From: a virus
DNA: 64,000 nt
Virus record (IMG/VR): IMGVR_UViG_3300050821_006280
Coordinates: 1-64,000 of that record
Strand: one strand, 5' to 3'
Shown here: positions 42,857 through 51,056 of the stretch, in pieces
Position numbering within the stretch: position 1 is the stretch's first letter
Layout of the letters: the number at the start of each line of letters is the position of its first letter
Notes under the pieces: generated by a model
What the model was told of the DNA's origin: nothing
The model's input: only the letters and a program-made list of their open reading frames with translations
The model's database searches: none
Position numbers and translations under genes: made by a program

Positions 42857-43632
42857 GGCGCACCAGGCGGCAACACCGGTGCAGATCCACCTTCGTTCTC
42901 GTTCCCCTCCGCATCGTCTATTGGCTTCGCATCGATCACGTCAGGTTGCTGAACGTCGCTAACTCTCCCCAGCACATCGACGACATCCAAGCTGGCCTTT
43001 GCTCCGAGCTGAAACAGACGCTCTGCAAGACCTAAGACCTTACGCCGCGAGTCTGGATCGGAAATGACCTTCCCAATGGAATCCTTGCCGTAACGCTCAG
43101 TAACTTCTGCGGCGACCTGGCCGGTGACTTCCATCGTTCCAAGCTGTCGTTTTACAAGCCCAAGGTCCATCTTCAGCTCAGCTGATTGCCGCAGGATCTT
43201 CATTGCAACGAAGACTTCTCTGCCCGTCGTCGCAAACAGCTTGCCCAGCTTTTTTTCGTTCTGAAAGTCGATCTGGATACGTTCTTCCTGAAGTTTGTAG
43301 AGCTTCTCTAGCTCATCCAGCTCGCTGATCCCGTCAGCTAGCTTTCTCGTAGCGTTACGAGCCACCAAAGAATTTGCCGAGACCATCGACAGCTCAGCTG
43401 CTGGAATCGTACCGCGGTAAGTATCAATGAGCTTCTTGATGTACGTGGCCGATAGGTCGGTCCACTCGCCAAACTCTTGCTGAATCGCCTTCGTCAAGGC
43501 TGGCGTCGTCCATCCAAGACGAAGCCTACGATCAATCTCGCTAAAACACTCAAGATCACCAAGCCGTCCCATCCCACCGCCGCCGCCACGGCTGATCGGA
43601 GTGATCCTTGGCTTTCTCGGCTCATCATTCAT
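42853..43632 (-). CDS. terminase small-subunit-like protein
   Basis: 259 aa. N-terminal Gly-rich region, then a helical segment (EIDRRLRLGWTTPALTKAIQQEFG, DLSATYIKKLIDTYRG) that looks like a winged/helix-turn-helix unit, a central coiled coil (ISELDELEKLYKLQEERIQIDFQNEKKL) and a C-terminal tail. Terminase small subunits often show HTH plus coiled-coil oligomerisation, and the gene immediately precedes the large subunit with a GTGA overlap. Identification is mainly by place. Confidence 0.6.
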   Translation of the reverse strand: MNDEPRKPRITPISRGGGGGMGRLGDLECFSEIDRRLRLGWTTPALTKAIQQEFGEWTDLSATYIKKLIDTYRGTIPAAELSMVSANSLVARNATRKLADGISELDELEKLYKLQEERIQIDFQNEKKLGKLFATTGREVFVAMKILRQSAELKMDLGLVKRQLGTMEVTGQVAAEVTERYGKDSIGKVISDPDSRRKVLGLAERLFQLGAKASLDVVDVLGRVSDVQQPDVIDAKPIDDAEGNENEGGSAPVLPPGAP

Positions 43633-43645
43633 CAGGAATGTCCTT

Positions 43646-43667
43646 ACCCGATATAAATCGATCGGGT
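43646..43667 (-). promoter_or_regulatory. inverted repeat in the terminase leader
   Basis: ACCCGAT (43646-43652), an 8-nt centre and ATCGGGT (43661-43667) form a perfect 7-bp inverted repeat 14 nt upstream of the terminase small-subunit ATG. The surrounding 123-nt gap (43633-43755) is AT-rich (minus-strand TATATAACC nearby) and could hold a promoter, though no consensus pair is clear. It may be an operator or leader hairpin for the terminase genes. Only the repeat itself is certain. Confidence 0.4.
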
Positions 43668-43755
43668 TATATAGACAATCCTATATCAATAACGAGACTT
43701 ATCGCAACCTGGCGCTAGGTAGGGGAGATCTTCGACGCAAGTGTCTGCGCGGAAG

Positions 43756-45108
43756 CTACTGCTGGGGAGGCATATCATCCGCGGGCTGTTCTTGGATGAT
43801 CGAAAGAAAATCAAATCCTTCATCGCTGATTTGGCCAATCATCGCATTGACATATTCGATGATATTGACGTTCGTAGGGCCATCTGCACCATACCCTCGA
43901 CGCAGAGGTACAAGGACATTGGATACAAACTCGATCGGTCTCTCCAAAACAGAACGAGATTCCATCTGGAGGTATGCCATCCTTGCATAGAAACCTGCGA
44001 TGCCCTGAAGAGGGATATCCAGAGCCGCCAGGACACGTCCAGCATGGAGGGCAATGTCGTCGCTAAGAGCTTCGCATACTTGATCAAACGTTACGAGTGC
44101 CTCCTGGACGTTTATCGGCGAAAGACTCTCTAGCAAAAAAGGAAGATCCCACGAGCTTGCTGGCTGAGCTGACGCAGCCCTGTCCAGTCCTGAGTAATTC
44201 TTCCTGCCCCAGCCCTTAGCCCGTTGGTTCGCATAGGCCTCAGCTGTCATTCCAGGATGCGGAAACGATAGCTGAAGATTCGGAATCACTAAACGATCGG
44301 TATTCATGTTGTACATGTAACTACTGAGCGGGCGCTCTTGTACGCCGAGTACGAAATCGATTGCATAGGCGCGATAGATGCTGTGGCGCAGCCGATCGCT
44401 TGACCGCGCCCACCTCTCTTGGTCTGAGACTCCAAGAGTTCCCCAGTATTCAACAAAATCATCCGCATCCGTGGGACAGAGCTGGAGTATTGCTGCCATC
44501 CCTAAACGCTCATCAATTTCGATAGGAGAAGTGCGCAGCTGGCGAGCCATGCGTTCACGAACCGCATCCGAAATAAGCGGGACGGGATCGATATCCCTCA
44601 CCACCAGTGGTGGTACTAGATCTTCGGACCCGAGGGCCTTTACAACCTCGTATGCAGCCTGCTCGCGACGTAGCAAGGCATAGTCTTCATCGAGCTGGTA
44701 CTCCTCACCCCACCGCTTCTGAAGGCCGTCTGATGGGTCCTCGAACTTGAGCCAACAGCTTCTGAGAGCTTCCCCGAGCCGCACGCGTGCCCAGAAGACA
44801 CCACCAGAGCCATCTAGCACCCTCTCTTCGACAAGCTCGATAGGAGCCTCTAGAAGCATCTCCCAGAGATCAGCCTCCGGCTGATTCCACGGAGGTGCTC
44901 CTGCGTCGCCATCGAACCGAACAGCTGGGAAAAGAACCATACCCGTGTGCGGCGAAATCGTTGGGTGCTCCGGTAGCTCAACTATGCCCTCCGCAGGAGG
45001 TTCCTGGCTTTGAGCTTCGATCTCGGTTGGGATTGGAGCTGGCGGGGAGTGGCTGAGAGTGCCGAAGACGTTGCTCAGCTCAGACAGCGGTCTCTTGCTC
45101 TGCGACAA
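43756..45108 (-). CDS. kinase-fold-like protein, decayed active site (pseudokinase)
   Basis: 450 aa, TTG start at 45108 with GGAGG 7 nt upstream. Residues 1-60 are Pro/Ser-rich. The kinase-like part has CWLKFED (Lys121), then a WGEEYQ..RREQAAYEVVKALG..DLVPPLVVR block shared with the 559-aa protein, an AAILQLCPTD hinge, and DFVLGVQERP with IPNLQLSFPHP. In PI3/4-kinase- or HipA-like kinases these last positions hold Asp..His/Arg..Asn and a metal-binding Asp. Here the catalytic Asp is Glu258 and the metal Asp is Asn277, so activity is doubtful. Located before the terminase genes. The family is inferred by motif order, not by a search. Confidence 0.6.
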   Translation of the reverse strand: MSQSKRPLSELSNVFGTLSHSPPAPIPTEIEAQSQEPPAEGIVELPEHPTISPHTGMVLFPAVRFDGDAGAPPWNQPEADLWEMLLEAPIELVEERVLDGSGGVFWARVRLGEALRSCWLKFEDPSDGLQKRWGEEYQLDEDYALLRREQAAYEVVKALGSEDLVPPLVVRDIDPVPLISDAVRERMARQLRTSPIEIDERLGMAAILQLCPTDADDFVEYWGTLGVSDQERWARSSDRLRHSIYRAYAIDFVLGVQERPLSSYMYNMNTDRLVIPNLQLSFPHPGMTAEAYANQRAKGWGRKNYSGLDRAASAQPASSWDLPFLLESLSPINVQEALVTFDQVCEALSDDIALHAGRVLAALDIPLQGIAGFYARMAYLQMESRSVLERPIEFVSNVLVPLRRGYGADGPTNVNIIEYVNAMIGQISDEGFDFLSIIQEQPADDMPPQQ

Positions 45109-45379
45109 GTTCAGCCTCCGGGAGAAGTTCGATCAGTTCCGACGACTTCCCAAGGTACTTGAAAGCGGTGCGCACGTCATTCACCTGAGCAACGTACAAA
45201 GGGTTCATCGACGACCGAAGATCGTCATGAGCCGCCTGGAGAGAATCATATGGCAGCTCCTCCTGCGCGATCTTCCCGTCCGACATCAACCGCCTAACAG
45301 CGACCATCCCTTCGTCGTCGATGTAATAGACAGCCGAAACCTTTGAAAAATCCCCTGAATATCCAAACATCACCGTCAT
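45080..45379 (-). CDS. hypothetical protein (99 aa) at the head of the packaging operon
   Basis: First gene after the promoter motif at 45401-45429. AGGAG lies about 11 nt before the ATG. Folded-looking: FGYSGDFSKVSAVYYIDDEGMVAV, then helical SLQAAHDDLRSSMNPL and a Glu-rich tail. Its end overlaps the start of the 450-aa kinase-like gene by 29 nt. Function unknown. Confidence 0.6.
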   Translation of the reverse strand: MTVMFGYSGDFSKVSAVYYIDDEGMVAVRRLMSDGKIAQEELPYDSLQAAHDDLRSSMNPLYVAQVNDVRTAFKYLGKSSELIELLPEAELVAEQETAV

Positions 45380-45400
45380 CTGTTACCAGTCTCCTGGCCT

Positions 45401-45429
45401 ATTATACGAACGATAATCACACGGATTAC
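45401..45429 (-). promoter_or_regulatory. putative phage promoter for the packaging operon
   Basis: Minus-strand GTAATC (45429-45424), 12 nt, GTTCGTATAAT (45411-45401), giving a full TATAAT -10 hexamer and 17-nt spacing. It is the second copy of the motif found ahead of the metzincin gene (303-331), with identical spacing, and the two spacers otherwise differ. The GTAATC overlaps the stop codon of the upstream gene. Predicted start is about 15 nt before the ATG at 45379, matching the leader length at the other copy. Confidence 0.6.
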
Positions 45430-46637
45430 CGGCTTTGGTTCCCATGATCTGTCTGTGTTGCATCGTTCTGCCGGAATCTATCTGGTTGATTTATTGCGCG
45501 ATTGGCAAGCGTGCCTTCCAATCCATGAGTTAAAAGCTCATGCGCATTTCGTTGGATCAACGAGGCGTCATCGGGATGGATGCCATGTTGCCCAAAATGC
45601 TCTCCACGCACGTAGGAGTGTAGTTGAGCTTGGACCTCGGGAGGGAAATTCGTCCCCCACTGCATCCCGTTCTTGTCATACGCCAGCTTTCCCCCTGGCA
45701 AGAAGTGAGAACGGACGCTCTCCTTGCCATGCATCTCTCTCCACGCACGCTGCGCATGCGATTCGCCGCCGATATCGTTGTCGAAGAGAACTGGGTGCAC
45801 CTTCCCATTCTGTCCGCGGGACAAACGAATATTCCCACCGTGACCATCTGTCTGACTGTGAAGAACATGAGCGACGGCGCCGATCATTCGATGCTGATCA
45901 TCAACCGCATCAATATCCCCCTGGCTCGAATGAGAGAGATTTTCGCCTGGAGAAAATTCGACAACATGCGCCGGCTGGCCTGCATGCGACCTTGCCATCT
46001 TCAACTGCTTTTCAGGCGTATCACTCTCGTCGGGATATGGGTGGCGCTTCGTCAACTGTCCGTGACCATGAAACGTACCGACGAAATTCGGCGTACCCAT
46101 GTGATGAGCACCGACCGCAGATAGGAAGTCATAGAGATGGGCGTTCTTAGCCCCGATTCTCTCGGGCTGATGAGTTGGATCAATCGTGGCCAACGGCTTC
46201 AAGATGGCCTGGTGACCGTTGCTCATTCGGGAATGAAAAACAGCATTCCGTGAGTCACCGAGATGTCGGACATTTTCAGCACTGGCTTGCTGATCGTTAT
46301 ATCGCTCCATGTGCTGCTGCTGGCGGATATGGCCATGCGGCAAATCTGGGCGCGTCTGCTGTGCAAGCGTCGGCTGCCCCGTGTCATGAGCCATAAATGG
46401 CTGTCGGACAGGCTGAATAGGTGATGCCATAGGCTCAACAGCAGGCGCTCCTCCCGGAACTCCCGTCGCAATTGCCTTCTTCCTAGCCTTTGGAGCCGCG
46501 GCATTTGTTCTAAAATCCGCCATTGGCGGTGCTGGCGCCTTTGGCTCTTTCCTTGGCATGTCCCGCAAATAGGAGAGATCTGGTGTTTCCTCGAACAATG
46601 CCGATACAGGCATTAGCGGCAACTTAGGCGCGCGCAT
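45426..46637 (-). CDS. kinase-fold-like protein with intact catalytic motif
   Basis: 403 aa from ATG 46637, which overlaps the upstream stop region; the frame extends further into the previous gene. Residues 1-110 are Pro/Ala-rich and disordered. Then NAVFHSRMSNGHQAILKPL (Lys147, N-lobe), HVVEFSPGENL (hinge-like), VLHSQTDGHGGNIRL (Asp264, His266, Asn269) and VLFDNDIGG (Asp286, Asp288). The DxHxxN and DND pattern is that of PI3/4-kinase-like, HipA-like and related atypical kinases. It is the best-preserved of three adjacent kinase-like proteins. Substrate unknown; a virion-packaged effector is one possibility. Confidence 0.65.
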   Translation of the reverse strand: MRAPKLPLMPVSALFEETPDLSYLRDMPRKEPKAPAPPMADFRTNAAAPKARKKAIATGVPGGAPAVEPMASPIQPVRQPFMAHDTGQPTLAQQTRPDLPHGHIRQQQHMERYNDQQASAENVRHLGDSRNAVFHSRMSNGHQAILKPLATIDPTHQPERIGAKNAHLYDFLSAVGAHHMGTPNFVGTFHGHGQLTKRHPYPDESDTPEKQLKMARSHAGQPAHVVEFSPGENLSHSSQGDIDAVDDQHRMIGAVAHVLHSQTDGHGGNIRLSRGQNGKVHPVLFDNDIGGESHAQRAWREMHGKESVRSHFLPGGKLAYDKNGMQWGTNFPPEVQAQLHSYVRGEHFGQHGIHPDDASLIQRNAHELLTHGLEGTLANRAINQPDRFRQNDATQTDHGNQSR

Positions 46638-46896
46638 ACCCCATAACCTCGACGGACACACCAGGGCAGCAAGCCAGTTTTTGGCGTAGTAGCTCTAGTG
46701 GGGAGACAAGCATCTCCCTGGCCTTAATCTCTAGATCTTCTTGCGAAGGTACCAGCAACCCTTCCCAGACGCTGGATACAGCAATCTTGCCATCGAGCGT
46801 CTGCCAAGCATCGCAACCTTGATCCAGTATCATCTCGCCTCTGACGAGCTTCGCCCTGAATATACGAAGGCGTCTCGTATCACTGATCGCTGGCAT
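46624..46896 (-). CDS. hypothetical protein (90 aa)
   Basis: ATG at 46896 is chosen because AAGGA lies 8 nt upstream, inside the end of the previous gene; an earlier start would overlap more. Mixed alpha/beta (RLRIFRAKLVRGEMILDQGCDAWQTLDGK) with a C-terminal CCPGVSVEVMGY. Sits between two kinase-like genes, overlapping both. Function unknown; may be a partner of one of them. Confidence 0.5.
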   Translation of the reverse strand: MPAISDTRRLRIFRAKLVRGEMILDQGCDAWQTLDGKIAVSSVWEGLLVPSQEDLEIKAREMLVSPLELLRQKLACCPGVSVEVMGYARA

Positions 46897-48559
46897 CTTC
46901 TTCCTTGTCTTCCGCACGCATTTCAGCTGAGAAGTCGAACGTTCGGCCTACCACGTTCGACATCACCTCGTTCACATAGTCCTCAACTTCCATGAACTCA
47001 GCTTCAATCGGCGTTGGATCTATGCTTTCTGCCAGGGCGGTAAAGTAGTCGAGCACCAAGAATGGATTCCTCGCGAGCTGCTGGTGATGAGTCCACAGCA
47101 TCCCGACACGAGCAAGCATGCCAGCAATGCTCAGCAATGGAATCTGATGTTCCATAAGCGACCGCACAAGCTCTGGCGATCGGTCATTACGGAGGTGACG
47201 GACAGCTGTTACAGCGATCTCCTCATAGTCACGAAGCTCTTGGTCACCACCACGAGTAGCAACCATCATCACCGGATCGCTCCATAAGAGCGGAAACGCA
47301 TTGGCCTCCACTGGTGGATCAAGATAGGTCTGACCATACTTCGATCGCAGAAGCACAAGACCATGCGGATTGGGCAGCGACAGCTCGTTGTCTCTCAAGA
47401 CAATGGCATGTCGATTATTGATCCCACCTCCCCACCCAATGCTGCCGAATGTTCGATCTCCAGTCCAAAGGATGAAATCGAATACAGCAGCCCGCAAAAT
47501 CGCCATGCGTCGTTCTGTCGGCATCACTTCAAAAAGACGATTCAGAGCGTCGTTTTCTACCCCTTCTGGCTCCTCGAATAATTCATGGAACCACTTTTCT
47601 CCATCTATGCCATGAATTCCATCTACATAGAACTGCACAGCGGCATAGCCCTGGAGATGGCGGCGAATCTTGTCAGGCTGATCGCCAACCACACGAGAAA
47701 TTGACTCCTCGAAGCGTTGCTTCCTCTCGATCAGCTCGTCAGACATAATGGCATCGAGACCACCGAACTCATCATGACGGAGCACTGTCGGTGGCACGAT
47801 ATCGTCAAATCCAGATGCCTTGGCGATCTCATACGCTGCTGCGGCCCGACGAGCAAAACCACCTTCTTTTTGCTCAGCGTCATACAGGTCACCCCAGACA
47901 TCATAAAGGTACGGGTCGTTGAGACCTTCGATCTTCAGATATCCTTTATGGATGTACCCATCACCACCTTCGATCTTGACGAGCATACAACCCGTTGAGC
48001 TGCCAGCCACCCGGAACTGAGTCATCCTTCCCGTACGTAGCCGTCCAACTAATTCTGGCTCTGTAACGCCCCACAGCATCTGCTCGCCAGCAGTTACAGT
48101 GTTTGCAGGGACGTACATCGACAGCGGATTCGTTGCCCGCGCCGTCTTGTTATTTACATCGTAGCGACGACGGACCTCCGGCGGGACTGGGTCTTCTGCG
48201 TCTTTGCCGTCACCAAGCTCCCAGGCTAGGTCCAAAACCTTCACGCTCACGCGAGATGGTAGAGGCGCTTGAATCTGCTCCTGAGGAGACTGCGCAGCTG
48301 CTTGGTCAGAGGCAATCTGATCTGCCGGCTGTGGTTCCTCGTCAGGAACCTGTGACTGTTGAGTTGCTGGCCCACTCGCCGCCGGAAGCTCATGTTCCTT
48401 CCGTTGAGCATAACGATCGCCGGGAGCAGCCTTCTTCACGTGGAATGACTGCTCATACTCATACGTCTTGCCGTCAGGTCCCTTGCGCTTCAGCTTGCGA
48501 ATGACACGGTGAAGCCCTGCGGCCAGATCCTCAGACACCACCTTCTCACTCTGGCTCAT
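46880..48559 (-). CDS. kinase-fold-like protein, partly decayed active site
   Basis: 559 aa from ATG 48559 (MSQSEKVV), with GGAAGG just upstream; the longer frame lies inside the preceding gene. Residues 50-115 are Gln/Pro/Glu-rich. The kinase-like region holds GYLKIEG (Lys209), a WGDLYD...ARRAAAAYEIAKASG..DIVPPTVLR block shared with the 450-aa protein, AAVQFYVDG (hinge), DFILWTGDRTFGSIGW (Asp368, Arg369) and IVLRDNELSLPNPHG (Asp390). The expected Asn after Asp-Arg is replaced by Ser. C-terminal ~170 residues are helical. Probably a paralogue of the neighbouring kinase-like proteins; activity uncertain. Confidence 0.6.
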   Translation of the reverse strand: MSQSEKVVSEDLAAGLHRVIRKLKRKGPDGKTYEYEQSFHVKKAAPGDRYAQRKEHELPAASGPATQQSQVPDEEPQPADQIASDQAAAQSPQEQIQAPLPSRVSVKVLDLAWELGDGKDAEDPVPPEVRRRYDVNNKTARATNPLSMYVPANTVTAGEQMLWGVTEPELVGRLRTGRMTQFRVAGSSTGCMLVKIEGGDGYIHKGYLKIEGLNDPYLYDVWGDLYDAEQKEGGFARRAAAAYEIAKASGFDDIVPPTVLRHDEFGGLDAIMSDELIERKQRFEESISRVVGDQPDKIRRHLQGYAAVQFYVDGIHGIDGEKWFHELFEEPEGVENDALNRLFEVMPTERRMAILRAAVFDFILWTGDRTFGSIGWGGGINNRHAIVLRDNELSLPNPHGLVLLRSKYGQTYLDPPVEANAFPLLWSDPVMMVATRGGDQELRDYEEIAVTAVRHLRNDRSPELVRSLMEHQIPLLSIAGMLARVGMLWTHHQQLARNPFLVLDYFTALAESIDPTPIEAEFMEVEDYVNEVMSNVVGRTFDFSAEMRAEDKEEDASDQ

Positions 48560-49016
48560 TTTCGCCTTCCAGAAGTTCCGTCCTGAACCAGCTTGCACGA
48601 GCCAATCGCTTCTCCAAGATTGCCAATGGAGAAAGATCCCTGGCCAGTGACGCATTCAAATATCGCTGCTTTGCTTGGGGCTCAAATAGCATCACAGCAA
48701 CCATCCCAGAGCCCTGGATCTGGCCAGCGTCATCCTGCCATGCGTCACCAAGGGGTGCTTCACCGGGCTCGTAATCTGGCCGGAGAGCGTAGACCATCAG
48801 GTGTCGACTATCGCCTACTGCCTGATCTTCTGTTGGTCCCGAATATTCATCCGGCTCTTGTTCCTCATCGGGCACGCTTTGCGGCTCTTGAGGCTGTTCC
48901 GATTGGTCTTGATCCTCTGGAGGCAAATCCTCAGGACCAGGCTCTTGCGGCGTGTCTGCCATTGCAGGATCCTGAGCTTCCCCCGAAGAATCAGCCGGCG
49001 CATCCATGTTAGCCAT
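48546..49016 (-). CDS. acidic, proline-rich protein (156 aa)
   Basis: Residues 1-60 are Glu/Asp/Pro/Gln-rich (EPGPEDLPPEDQDQSEQPQ) and disordered. Residues 70-156 look folded (HLMVYALRPDYEPGEAPLGDAWQDDAGQIQGSGMVAVMLF, helical end). The stop overlaps the start of the kinase-like gene by 14 nt and its own start directly follows the ParB-like gene. Function unknown. Confidence 0.5.
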   Translation of the reverse strand: MANMDAPADSSGEAQDPAMADTPQEPGPEDLPPEDQDQSEQPQEPQSVPDEEQEPDEYSGPTEDQAVGDSRHLMVYALRPDYEPGEAPLGDAWQDDAGQIQGSGMVAVMLFEPQAKQRYLNASLARDLSPLAILEKRLARASWFRTELLEGENEPE

Positions 49017-49871
49017 TTACGCCCTCGCTGCGCCTGTCTTTCCGTTCGCCTTCTTCTCATCGAACGAATCAGCTGCCTTCTGAATCGCTTCTCCAATCAA
49101 TTCATTGATATCGACATTCGCCGTTCGGCACTTAGTCATGATCTTCTTCATTGCATCATGAACTTTCTTGGACATGGCGATATAGGTGTGTTCCTTGCCG
49201 CCCCATGCAAAGACCATGAAGTTGAACCTGATTGAATCCCCATGCTCCTGGAAGAGGTGCTGAATGATACGCTCCAGGTCATTGATGGTACGGGCTTCCT
49301 TGGCTTGTGCCTCAAACTGCTGAGCCATCTCAGGGGGAAGCGTCGCCTTCATCTCTTTCGAGATTTGCTTGATGATCTTCTTCAGCGGCGCATCGCTGGT
49401 ATATCCCATCATTCCAGCGACTTTATCCTTCCCGTACTTGTCCGCCATCTCTGTGTAGAGTTTGGCCATTTTTTCCGGGTTCATCTCGCCATGGATGATA
49501 TTGAGACGCAGGTTCTGGAGTTTTTGATAGTCGAGATCCTTCCACTTCGCGTTCTTGGGGACATCGACTGGAATCTTTTTTAGACCCAGCTCCTTAGCAG
49601 CCTGCCAACGATGATGTCCGCCGATGATGATGTGATGTTCCCCATCCTCGTGAGGGACAGCGATAACTGGATCGATGAAACCGCATTCTGCGATGTTATC
49701 TTTGAGCTTCGCATACTTATCTGGCTTCATTTCATTTGGGTTATATTCCGTAGGGATCAGCTCATCTGGAGAGAGAATGATCCTGTAAGTATCCAGAAGA
49801 TCCTCTGCCTTGATCTCTGCTTCCCCGTTCTCGTCTCCCGCGGCGCGCTTTTGGTCATCCTGCTTATTCAT
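49017..49871 (-). CDS. ParB-like nuclease-domain protein
   Basis: 284 aa. The N-terminal domain shows the ParB/sulfiredoxin pattern: LIPTEYNPNEMKPDKYAKLKDNIAECGFIDPVIAV, then IIIGGHHRWQAAKELG (canonical GxHR core) and KIPVDVP. After it come helical regions and a short C-terminal basic tail. ParB-domain phage proteins act variously in DNA binding, CTP-dependent clamp loading or nicking. This one sits upstream of the packaging operon; whether it helps packaging, segregation or gene control is unknown. Confidence 0.75.
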   Translation of the reverse strand: MNKQDDQKRAAGDENGEAEIKAEDLLDTYRIILSPDELIPTEYNPNEMKPDKYAKLKDNIAECGFIDPVIAVPHEDGEHHIIIGGHHRWQAAKELGLKKIPVDVPKNAKWKDLDYQKLQNLRLNIIHGEMNPEKMAKLYTEMADKYGKDKVAGMMGYTSDAPLKKIIKQISKEMKATLPPEMAQQFEAQAKEARTINDLERIIQHLFQEHGDSIRFNFMVFAWGGKEHTYIAMSKKVHDAMKKIMTKCRTANVDINELIGEAIQKAADSFDEKKANGKTGAARA

Positions 49872-50088
49872 CCAACACCTCGACGATCGATGTAAGACGA
49901 TTCGCCGCTAGCATCAGCTCGCCGCGCAGCTGCATCTCGAAGACCTCCGCATCCAAGTCATTGGCCGGAAGATCTTCGCCGGGGATTCCCTCTTCAAGTC
50001 TCTCTTTCCATTTGGAAATGATGTCAAGGATCTGTGACATCTCTGATCGAAGGGTCTCCGCCCGCAGCTTCATCGCCATGACGGCCAT
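49864..50088 (-). CDS. hypothetical helical protein (74 aa)
   Basis: GGATAG ribosome site before the ATG. All-helical (ETLRSEMSQILDIISKWKERLEEG, AEVFEMQLRGELMLAANRLTSIVEVL) with heptad-like spacing, so probably a small coiled-coil protein. The stop overlaps the ParB-like start by 8 nt. Family not recognised. Confidence 0.55.
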   Translation of the reverse strand: MAVMAMKLRAETLRSEMSQILDIISKWKERLEEGIPGEDLPANDLDAEVFEMQLRGELMLAANRLTSIVEVLDE

Positions 50089-50138
50089 CCTATCCCAAAA
50101 TCTGATCGCTGTTGTCCAGTAAAGAGAAATCGTCGGTA

Positions 50139-50939
50139 TTACTTGGCGATTTCTCCCACGCTAACAAACAAGATCGGTTCTTCGATGTGGATTTCTACGA
50201 CTTCAGAAGTATCCGAAGATATCGTTCTCCAGATATCCTCGGTCAAAAGCACTGGTCGATTTTTGGAAAATGCAGCAACGATCCAAGACCTGGTATGACG
50301 ACGACGATCCCAACAGCGCTTGCACAGCCCATCTCCAGAATGCCGCTCGCGCTCGCCAGTGCCACTAGCACTGCACTGAATGCACCTGTCGATGTCGTAT
50401 TGGCGAGACCACTTCCTCTTCTCGTTCTTTAGATACTCGATGATTTCATGAACCTGGTCATCGGTAATCATGTACTTCCGTAGGCCATAGCGTTTCCAGG
50501 TCTGACCTATCGCATCGCGCGCCCGACGAATCTGACGCCAGTCATAACCAGTTTCTCGCTCGATACGACCACGTGTAAATGTCCCCTGCGTCGGTGAGAA
50601 CCCAAGTTCATAACAACGACGTTCGATTGCTACGCGGTTCCGCCGAGGAAGAAGATCCATCAATTCAAAAATCGACAGATGCCCAACATTCTTGACAAGT
50701 ACTAGATCTTCCTCTCGGCTCCACGGATAGGTTACACGCCCTGGCCTACAACCGGCGCGACGACCCTTTTCCTCTCTCAGCTTGAGAACACTTGCTTTGA
50801 ACCGAACCACGGACACGGTCTTGTTCAACGCCTTGGCCACGTCGGCATCACGCATCGTGCCCCATAGCTCTCTAAGCTTGGTCAGCTCATCCTCCGTCCA
50901 GGTGCTGCGCCTACCAGAAGCCCGGAGTTTGAATCTCAT
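50139..50939 (-). CDS. Myb/SANT-like DNA-binding protein with zinc ribbon
   Basis: 266 aa from ATG 50939. Two Myb/SANT-like units: residues about 10-55 (RSTWTEDELTKLRELWG, DADVAKALNKTVSVVRFKASVLKL) and 70-115 (YPWSREEDLVLVKNVGHLSIFELMDLLPRRNRVAIERRCYELGF). A later CIQC...CKRCW pair looks like a zinc ribbon. Such proteins bind DNA and are often gene regulators. The preceding gap (50940-51056) has no clear gene and no convincing promoter. Confidence 0.65.
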   Translation of the reverse strand: MRFKLRASGRRSTWTEDELTKLRELWGTMRDADVAKALNKTVSVVRFKASVLKLREEKGRRAGCRPGRVTYPWSREEDLVLVKNVGHLSIFELMDLLPRRNRVAIERRCYELGFSPTQGTFTRGRIERETGYDWRQIRRARDAIGQTWKRYGLRKYMITDDQVHEIIEYLKNEKRKWSRQYDIDRCIQCSASGTGERERHSGDGLCKRCWDRRRHTRSWIVAAFSKNRPVLLTEDIWRTISSDTSEVVEIHIEEPILFVSVGEIAK

Positions 50940-51056
50940 CTTGTCGCCGATCCTATACCAGCATATCGGTGAGCGCAAATACTAGCGTATCGCCGTTAAA
51001 CTACCACGGACGAACTTCTGATCGTTTTATCTGTAAAAGAGGAAGGGTTGTGGTGA

